The notes beneath the pieces are model-generated. The model saw only the letters and a list, made by a program, of their open reading frames with translations. It was not told the DNA's origin and did not search any database. The position numbers and the translations under genes are program-made. DNA of 36,334 nucleotides from Butyrivibrio sp. (lineage in GTDB: Bacteria > Bacillota > Clostridia > Lachnospirales > Lachnospiraceae): positions 1-36,334 of the forward strand of contig JAFZQT010000008.1 of the NCBI GenBank assembly GCA_017620235.1. Direction: 5' to 3'. Positions 31,246-36,334 of the stretch are shown in pieces. Every line of letters begins with the position of its first letter. Position 1 is the first letter of the stretch.

Positions 31246-31303
31246 TAGCCGTACGACTAAACTTATAGTGTTTATAAGTAAATTTAGCCGTACGGCTATT
31301 TTA
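31246..31303 (+). terminator. Terminator of the chemoreceptor gene
   Basis: TAGCCGTACG (31246-31255) pairs with CGTACGGCTA (31289-31298). The stem continues inward through TTATA/TATAA after a mismatch and a small bulge, and TTTTATT follows. The right arm is part of a 14-base perfect palindrome. Confidence 0.8.
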
Positions 31304-31338
31304 TTGGAAAAATACAGGGTTGTGAGGCAATAGAAGAG

Positions 31339-32700
31339 ATGACATACAGATTAATAGCTTTGTTTTTTATGTTGGTGTTTTATGGCATATATTTTGCCAA
31401 GATGCTTATACAGAGAAGTAAAGGTATAGCTACGGATCAGATAGCGAAGGGCAAGGAGCGTGACAAAGGATATTACATTGAGCTTATAATGAAGATCGCG
31501 ACTTATCTTGTTCCACTGGCAGAAGTGGTATCTATAGTGATTGGTACTGCGGGATTGCCACTGATGTTCAGGATTATCGGAATGTATTTTGCATTTGTCG
31601 GTGACATAGTATTTTTTACGGCAGTGTATACGATGCGGGACAGTTGGAGAGCTGGAGTAGCCGCTGACGATAAAGAGAAAAGAAATCTCGTTACGGTTGG
31701 AATCTATAATTATTCCAGAAATCCTGCGTTTCTTGGGTTTGACCTTGTTTATATTGGAATCTTATTGATGTTCTTTAATCCGGTTCTTCTTGTTGTATCT
31801 GTATTTGCGATGACTATGCTTCATTTGCAGATTCTTAGGGAAGAGAAGTTTCTTGAAGGTATTTTTGGAAGTGAATATGTTGAGTACAAAGAGAGAGCGA
31901 GCAGATATGCGGGTATGGGAAAGCTTACTCCGGCTAAGCTTGTTATGTACATATATTTTGTTCTAACTATTTGGTCGGTGCTATATTATTTTACATGCCT
32001 TGCATATGGCGGAGGACTGTCACTTTCGTGGGTGTGGCTATGGCTTATTATCGCGGCTTTTTCTGCGGTTAGAGTCTTTATGCTAAAGAGGTGCATAAAC
32101 GGAAGTGAGAAGAAAAGACTTCCTAAAGTATTAACATGGGCATACAGAGCGGTATTTATAGCTTTTCTTACATATTTTGCCATAACCGAAGTTAAGATCA
32201 TACGTGCAATGCGTGCAAGACCAAAGGAAAATCTTGATTACATTATTGTGCTTGGAGCGGGACTTCAGGGAACGGAACCGAGCAACGTGTACAGGGTAAG
32301 AATAAAAAGAGCGGCAGAGTATCTTGATGAAAATGAAGGTACAAAAGTGATCGCATCGGGCGGTCAGGGGAAATTTGAGCAGATTAGTGAGGCAGAGTGC
32401 GCTAAAAGAAAGCTTGTTGGTTCATATGGCATAGATGAGAGCAGAATTATTCTTGAAGAGAAGTCAACTGATACGGAAGAAAATCTAAGATATAGTCTTA
32501 AGATCATAGGTGATCCAAAGGCTTCTGTCGGCATAGTTACCAATGGTTTCCATGAATTACGGGCACTATCTATAGCAGAAAGAGAAGGGTATGAAAATGT
32601 CTCTTCGGTTCCTGCGAAGACTCTTTTTCCCTGCGGTATTCACTACGTTGTAAGAGAATTTTTCGGTATGACAGAGTTTTATATTAAGAGGGGCATGTAG
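31339..32700 (+). CDS. Isoprenylcysteine-methyltransferase-like membrane domain fused to a DUF218 (YdcF/SanA-like) domain
   Basis: A 453-residue membrane protein joining two known modules. Residues about 1-200 contain five or so TM helices with the ICMT/PEMT-type methyltransferase pattern: GIYNYSRNPAFLGFDL and, after a helix pair, REEKFLEGIFGSEYVEYKERASRY. These usually methylate a membrane-embedded substrate using SAM. Three more helices follow (about 205-290), then a DUF218 domain (about 305-450) starting LDYIIVLGAGLQGTEPS and containing ASGGQGKFEQISEAE and STDTEENLRYS. DUF218 proteins include SanA, ElyC and YdcF, linked to envelope integrity. I infer a role in envelope lipid or glycan metabolism. 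The ATG has a weak site (GTGAGG 11 bases away). The stop lies within its terminator stem. Confidence 0.85.
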   Translation: MTYRLIALFFMLVFYGIYFAKMLIQRSKGIATDQIAKGKERDKGYYIELIMKIATYLVPLAEVVSIVIGTAGLPLMFRIIGMYFAFVGDIVFFTAVYTMRDSWRAGVAADDKEKRNLVTVGIYNYSRNPAFLGFDLVYIGILLMFFNPVLLVVSVFAMTMLHLQILREEKFLEGIFGSEYVEYKERASRYAGMGKLTPAKLVMYIYFVLTIWSVLYYFTCLAYGGGLSLSWVWLWLIIAAFSAVRVFMLKRCINGSEKKRLPKVLTWAYRAVFIAFLTYFAITEVKIIRAMRARPKENLDYIIVLGAGLQGTEPSNVYRVRIKRAAEYLDENEGTKVIASGGQGKFEQISEAECAKRKLVGSYGIDESRIILEEKSTDTEENLRYSLKIIGDPKASVGIVTNGFHELRALSIAEREGYENVSSVPAKTLFPCGIHYVVREFFGMTEFYIKRGM

Positions 32701-32721
32701 GAAATTACATGCTCCATTTTT
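32690..32721 (+). terminator. Terminator overlapping the end of the fusion gene
   Basis: An 11-bp stem with two G-U pairs (32690-32700 with 32705-32715), capped by GAAA, a stable tetraloop, then ATTTTT. The left arm includes the stop codon. Confidence 0.85.
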
Positions 32722-32773
32722 ATATTACACAAGGAAAATCCTAGTGGCGGCGACTCTTTATAAATATTATTGG

Positions 32774-32802
32774 TTGACAACGCGAGCTCTGTATTATATA
32801 AC
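32774..32802 (+). promoter_or_regulatory. Promoter of the tandem lipoprotein genes
   Basis: A perfect TTGACA (32774-32779), a 17-base spacer, and TATAAC (32797-32802). This is the best sigma-A promoter in the window, 73 bases before the first start codon. Confidence 0.82.
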
Positions 32803-32874
32803 TGTATTAAGTTAATTAATACAGAAGTAACAGCGAGATACCTATGAAAATTACATATTGAAGGAGAAGACAGT

Positions 32875-33546
32875 ATGAAAAGAAAGACAGCAGTAATTTT
32901 ATTGGCATCTGCGATGATGCTTACTATGGTGGGGTGTAGCGGCAATGCGACTGAATTTTTGTCGGAAAAAACTGAAGCTACAGAAACCTGGGAAGAAACA
33001 AAGACAGATGAAGGAACGGAAGATAAGGTGGATAATGCAAGCTCAGACAGTGCTTCTGCAGACTCTTCAGACGCGGCCGGCATTACTGCAGCTTCAGTTG
33101 AGGATTCATTTACATATAAGGGCGAGACATTTTCGGTTCTTGATGATCTGCAAACTTTTTTGAGCAAAATAGATGCCGTAGGAACTCCTACTTCGGATAG
33201 CCCTACTGAAGTAAAAGAGCTTGGTACTCATATTTACTATTATGATGTTGCCGGCAGTGATTGTGATTTTTCGATGTGTACAATTAATAAAAATGGTACG
33301 GAATCTATAGGGTCTATCAGTCTTACGGGGGCAAATGTAAAAACATCCAATGGAATCACCAGCGGAAGTACAGTAGAAGAACTTATTTCTGCCTACGGCG
33401 AACCAACTTTCAAAAAGAATGAAGGAGAATATTATTATGAAGCTGATAAATATGTTACCAGTTTCGACGTCAGGGATGGAAAGGTATTTGCTATTTACTA
33501 CTATGTCACAGATTATTACAATTCCAATGTTAAACCTAATCTATAA
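32875..33546 (+). CDS. Small lipoprotein, first of a tandem pair
   Basis: A 223-residue exported lipoprotein (lipobox MVGC, Cys21). An acidic Ser/Glu/Asp/Thr-rich linker runs to about residue 77. It is followed by a compact domain beginning FTYKGETFSVLDDLQTFL and ending with STVEELISAYGEPTF and a strand-rich stretch (YYYEADKYVTSFDVRDGKVF). The GxTVEEL..AYGEP motif recalls the SmpA/OmlA-like fold of small lipoproteins, but the family is not certain and no function is known. GAAGGAG precedes the ATG. It is 28 bases upstream of its paralogue and shares its promoter. Confidence 0.82.
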   Translation: MKRKTAVILLASAMMLTMVGCSGNATEFLSEKTEATETWEETKTDEGTEDKVDNASSDSASADSSDAAGITAASVEDSFTYKGETFSVLDDLQTFLSKIDAVGTPTSDSPTEVKELGTHIYYYDVAGSDCDFSMCTINKNGTESIGSISLTGANVKTSNGITSGSTVEELISAYGEPTFKKNEGEYYYEADKYVTSFDVRDGKVFAIYYYVTDYYNSNVKPNL

Positions 33547-33574
33547 ATAACCACATCTTGAAAGGAGACTTACT

Positions 33575-34258
33575 ATGAAAAAGAAAACGACTATAGCAAT
33601 AATACTTGCAACTACAATGATGCTTACACTTATGGGATGTGGAGATGCATCTGCAGAGGCTACATCCGAGACAGGCGAAGTTACAGAAGTACAGACAGAA
33701 ACAAATTCAGATACAGATAGTAAAACAGAAGATAAGGATATAGATGGCGAAGCAGAAACAGGCTCGGAGGATGCTTCAAAAACTTCTGATGCAGCAGCAA
33801 CGTCAGATGAAGCTTCTTTTGAGTATAAGGGAAAGACTATATCATTCACTGATGATGCGCAGGCTGTAATAGATGCGTTAGATTCTGTTGGAACTCAAGC
33901 TACTGATGTCGATCGCACAGGATTTGAAGTTGAAGGAGTAAAATGGAATGACTGGGATATGAATAAAGGTGGCACTCCCAATATATCAGTGGCAACACAG
34001 GATGACAATGGAAAGGAGATTATTGGCTGTATCTGCGGCGGAGGTGAAGATTTTAAAACATCAAAAGGAATAAGTACAGGAAGTTCACCGGAAGATATTA
34101 AAGCAGCTTATGGAGAACCCTCCAGTATAGGGAAAGTTGCACAGAATGCTGAAAATTACGATTATAAATTTGATTCATTTAAAATATCGTTTTTTATAAT
34201 GGATGGTGAATTGGATAATATAAGTTATATACATAATAACTATAAAGGATTAAATTGA
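33575..34258 (+). CDS. Small lipoprotein, second of a tandem pair
   Basis: A 227-residue paralogue of the preceding product. The N-termini are very similar (KKKTTIAIILATTMMLTLMGC, lipidated Cys22), and both have an acidic linker (to about residue 84). The C-terminal domains are alignable: FEYKGKTISFTDDAQAVIDAL, then GISTGSSPEDIKAAYGEPSS and FFIMDGELDNISY. The linkers have diverged fully, while the motif with AYGEP is kept, which suggests the domain is what matters. AAAGGAG lies before the ATG. The stop TGA overlaps an ATG of a possible 48-codon frame and lies just ahead of a terminator. Confidence 0.82.
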   Translation: MKKKTTIAIILATTMMLTLMGCGDASAEATSETGEVTEVQTETNSDTDSKTEDKDIDGEAETGSEDASKTSDAAATSDEASFEYKGKTISFTDDAQAVIDALDSVGTQATDVDRTGFEVEGVKWNDWDMNKGGTPNISVATQDDNGKEIIGCICGGGEDFKTSKGISTGSSPEDIKAAYGEPSSIGKVAQNAENYDYKFDSFKISFFIMDGELDNISYIHNNYKGLN

Positions 34259-34260
34259 TG

Positions 34261-34308
34261 AATAAAGGCTATCGCCGTGGGATTATTCCACAAGCGATAG
34301 CCTTTATT
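34261..34308. terminator. Terminator of the lipoprotein pair
   Basis: A 15-bp perfect stem (34261-34275 with 34294-34308) and an inner GTGG/CCAC extension. A-rich left flank and TTTATTAT at the right give bidirectional potential. Confidence 0.85.
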
Positions 34309-34650
34309 ATGCTATACGAAAACCGGAGAGAATCACAGGATTTACTGAAAATAGCTCATGGCATATACAAGGCAGGTGTATCATCCAATTTATATGCTTT
34401 TTAATCTGATGTTTTGCTGCAAAAGCATATAAAGATATAGCGAAAGCAAAACATATATGCTTTTTAATCTGATGTTTGGCTACAAAAGCATATAGAAAAT
34501 ATAGTGAAAATCAAATATATATGCTTTGGATTTCAGTGGCGTGTTAAAAAGGCATATAGAAATATATAAATAGAAACCTTTTATATGTCACAGGTCGAGC
34601 TGCGATAGTGTACCGATATTTCGCAAGCGAAATGCTTTGTTATAGTTTGC
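34309..34650. other. Gene-free interval with tandem hairpin repeats
   Basis: Between convergent genes. It holds the end of a weak 48-codon frame (to 34404), the triple 63-64 bp repeat, and a small hairpin ATTTCGC/GCGAAAT at 34618-34633 close to the end of the leftward gene. Nothing else recognisable; no RNA gene family is identified. Confidence 0.6.
34391..34558. repeat. Three tandem 63-64 bp repeats, each a hairpin
   Basis: Units of exactly 41 bases stand at 34391-34431, 34454-34494 and 34518-34558, with 22- and 23-base A-rich linkers that also resemble each other. Each unit begins TATATGCTTT and ends in its complement (11-bp arms in units 1 and 2). In unit 3 an A to G change in the right arm keeps pairing as G-U. 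Units 1 and 2 differ at only two positions, while unit 3 keeps the arms and loses the centre. Confidence 0.85.
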
Positions 34651-36129
34651 TTATTTGCTTACTTTAACATTGGTGCGATAATTTGAGCCGTATCCGTCAA
34701 GAGAAGTAGAAGACTCAATATAAAGAATATCATCAGAGCAGGAAACTTTTTTAAGCTTGAAAGTGTTATTTGCCTTTTTTACTTTTGGATAATCATCCTC
34801 GTCAATTTCCTCATTCGATAAGTTATCGGATATTGTATTTCCTGTACTTTTATTGCCATTGCTTTCATTATAGATATCAGCCTTATTCTTGGCTATAAAC
34901 AGGTTATGATCGAATACGTTACTGTCACTGTGGGCAAATTGAATCTCGAGACAGCTGTTATTTGTATTATAAACAGTATTGTTGTAAAAATGGCAGTTCA
35001 GGGCTTCACCATTTTTATCGACTTCACTTCCACCAAGAATAATGCCTGCAAGATTGTTGTTTTCAACAAGAGTATTGTGGTAAACGTTGATATTGTTTGC
35101 GGCTTTATGATGATGTTCTGAAGCAACTTCTATTCCGATATCACAATTAGATACATAATTTTCGTAAACATCTATTTCTTTTCCTCCATCGACGTATATG
35201 CCGGCTGCGCAAGTATCACTTCTGTCGCGTTCATCGTTGTAGGTTCTGTTTTTTGCTGAAGAGATGTTTTTTACGGTGTTGCCATGGATTTTGCCATTGT
35301 GAGCACGGTCAGCTTCTTCAAGTTCTTTTTTTTCATCTGAAGAGAGTGTTTTGTACTCTTCATTGTTTGGATCAAACTGTTCATAACCTATGGCGTCAAT
35401 TCCGATATTGTCGCAGTTAGTTATGGTATTGCCAGAAATATTAAAACCCTCAACGTTCCCATTTACGACCAAAGCTTCACTGTTTCCCAAAATGAGATTG
35501 TACAATGTACAAGATTCGATAGTAAGATTTGTTATTGCATTATCGGGTTTACCTTTTGCAAGAATACCGTGTGCGTTGTAATCCGGGCTGCGATCGGGAT
35601 ATCCGGTGAGACCCATGTCATGCACTTCGCAATCCTCAATAGTAACATCATCAGAGTCCGGTGCAACATATATACCTATAGGAGCGATTGCTTTTGAAGG
35701 ACCTTTAAATTTAAGCTTTGTTATTTCGAGTCCTTCTACTTTTACACCTGAAGCGCAGATGCTTACCATGGAATGAGAGCATGTTAATTTCTCATCTTCA
35801 TCGATTCCACTAATATTTTTATACTTTTTATCAATATCATTGTAGTCAGCTTTTAGCTTTACATCGCCACCGGCAAGGACAGCACCCTCTTCAGCATCTA
35901 TCGTGATGCTCTTGGTTATGCATAACTGCTCATTATATGTTCCTGCGGGAATTTTAATAGTGTCACCGTCATTGGCGTCTTCCAGTGCTTCAGATATGGT
36001 ATTGATACCGTCACTTCCTACAACAATTGTTTCACCTTCTTCTGCTTTGATGGAAATTGTTGATGTTAACGAGAATAAAAGAACCGAGCAAAGAATGCCG
36101 GGTAGAACAAGAAGATTTTTCTTTTTCAT
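34651..36129 (-). CDS. Secreted right-handed parallel beta-helix protein
   Basis: A 492-residue exported protein with an N-terminal signal (MKKKNLLVLPG, hydrophobic core to about 25, cut near KAEEG). The body is a series of short strands and turns typical of the pectate-lyase/NosD-like fold, with NxI/NxV repeats: ISEALEDANDGDTIKIPAGTYNE, GLEITKLKF, VTIEDCEVHDMG, LTIESCTLYN, FNISGNTITNCDNIGID, VYENYVSNCDIGIEV, NVYHNTLVENNNLAGIILGG. Members act as polysaccharide lyases, hydrolases or epimerases, or as carbohydrate-binding surface proteins. No catalytic set can be assigned with confidence. No cell-wall anchor motif is visible, so it is probably released. GAAAGG lies 8 bases before the ATG. Confidence 0.85.
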   Translation of the reverse strand: MKKKNLLVLPGILCSVLLFSLTSTISIKAEEGETIVVGSDGINTISEALEDANDGDTIKIPAGTYNEQLCITKSITIDAEEGAVLAGGDVKLKADYNDIDKKYKNISGIDEDEKLTCSHSMVSICASGVKVEGLEITKLKFKGPSKAIAPIGIYVAPDSDDVTIEDCEVHDMGLTGYPDRSPDYNAHGILAKGKPDNAITNLTIESCTLYNLILGNSEALVVNGNVEGFNISGNTITNCDNIGIDAIGYEQFDPNNEEYKTLSSDEKKELEEADRAHNGKIHGNTVKNISSAKNRTYNDERDRSDTCAAGIYVDGGKEIDVYENYVSNCDIGIEVASEHHHKAANNINVYHNTLVENNNLAGIILGGSEVDKNGEALNCHFYNNTVYNTNNSCLEIQFAHSDSNVFDHNLFIAKNKADIYNESNGNKSTGNTISDNLSNEEIDEDDYPKVKKANNTFKLKKVSCSDDILYIESSTSLDGYGSNYRTNVKVSK

Positions 36130-36177
36130 ATTAGTATGCCTTTCTGACTGAAAATTGAGTTAACAGTTACATACGTA

Positions 36178-36189
36178 GATTAGCTAATC
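36178..36189. promoter_or_regulatory. Palindrome in the promoter region of the beta-helix gene
   Basis: GATTAGCTAATC is a perfect 12-base palindrome, about 50 bases before the leftward start codon and directly after TATACA (read leftward), so it would overlap the transcription start. A regulator site is plausible. The rest of 36130-36334 is A+T-rich with no gene seen. Confidence 0.35.
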
Positions 36190-36334
36190 ATGTATATACT
36201 TTAGCATGATATTACTAAAAAGTGAATAAAAATGCGTAAAATGCATAATAAATCTTTATACAATCTTAATACGATAACGTAAGGATTAATATCACCTTAT
36301 TTGTTTTGGGGTTAACATCTTGGTAAATAAAGGA

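Noticed and set aside
34391-34558. Tandem repeats as a CRISPR array
   Set aside because: The 22-23 base linkers resemble each other, only three units exist, the third is degenerate, and no cas gene is near.

Overview
The window looks like chromosomal DNA of a low-to-moderate G+C Gram-positive anaerobe, most likely a Lachnospiraceae member of the Butyrivibrio type. That rests on strong Shine-Dalgarno sites, many lipoproteins with acidic Ser/Glu/Asp-rich linkers, membrane-bound GGDEF/EAL-like proteins, an agr-type peptide quorum-sensing locus and Gln/Pro-rich N-terminal tails. The genus is an inference. No rRNA, tRNA, phage, insertion sequence or CRISPR array was seen.

Layout. (1) 1-2.9 kb: end of a phosphohexomutase gene, a membrane diguanylate cyclase and a D-2-hydroxyacid dehydrogenase, closed by a long hairpin. 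(2) 2.9-7.2 kb: small unknown genes, a lipoprotein, a chemoreceptor with only a membrane-embedded N-terminus, and a GtrB-like glycosyltransferase. (3) 7.3-15.0 kb: a four-gene signalling operon. It holds an EAL-like/HDOD protein, a 1259-residue hybrid histidine kinase (7 membrane helices, decayed GGDEF, decayed EAL, kinase, receiver, Hpt), a double-receiver response regulator, and a stand-alone paralogue of the kinase N-terminus. All cyclic-di-GMP-type domains in it look catalytically dead. (4) 15.3-16.5 kb: a PrsW-family membrane protease with a repetitive Gln-rich tail. (5) 16.6-23.4 kb: a complete TRAP carboxylate transporter (dctP, dctQ, dctM), a YcxB-like protein, and a sensor kinase/AraC-type regulator pair co-transcribed with a second, membrane-anchored TRAP binding protein that probably serves as the sensor's ligand-binding partner.

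(6) 23.4-26.6 kb: an agr locus split into two divergent units, agrA-agrB leftward and agrC-agrD rightward. The agrD gene encodes only 47 residues. Its cysteine and ring positions coincide with those of staphylococcal AgrD, and a CIYIM thiolactone ring is predicted. (7) 26.6-31.3 kb: a single-pass surface protein with a Gln/Pro-rich cytoplasmic tail, two small coiled-coil proteins, a possible small RNA or attenuator, and a chemoreceptor broken by a one-base deletion in its most conserved region. (8) 31.3-36.3 kb: a methyltransferase-DUF218 fusion, two tandem paralogous lipoproteins, a 63-64 bp triple hairpin repeat, and a secreted parallel beta-helix protein.

The recurring theme is sensing: cyclic-di-GMP-type proteins, phosphorelay, chemoreceptors, TRAP-linked two-component control and peptide quorum sensing all lie within 36 kb. 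The best candidates for something undescribed are the divergent agr locus with its small peptide gene, and the operon of decayed GGDEF/EAL proteins fused to or encoded with phosphorelay parts.
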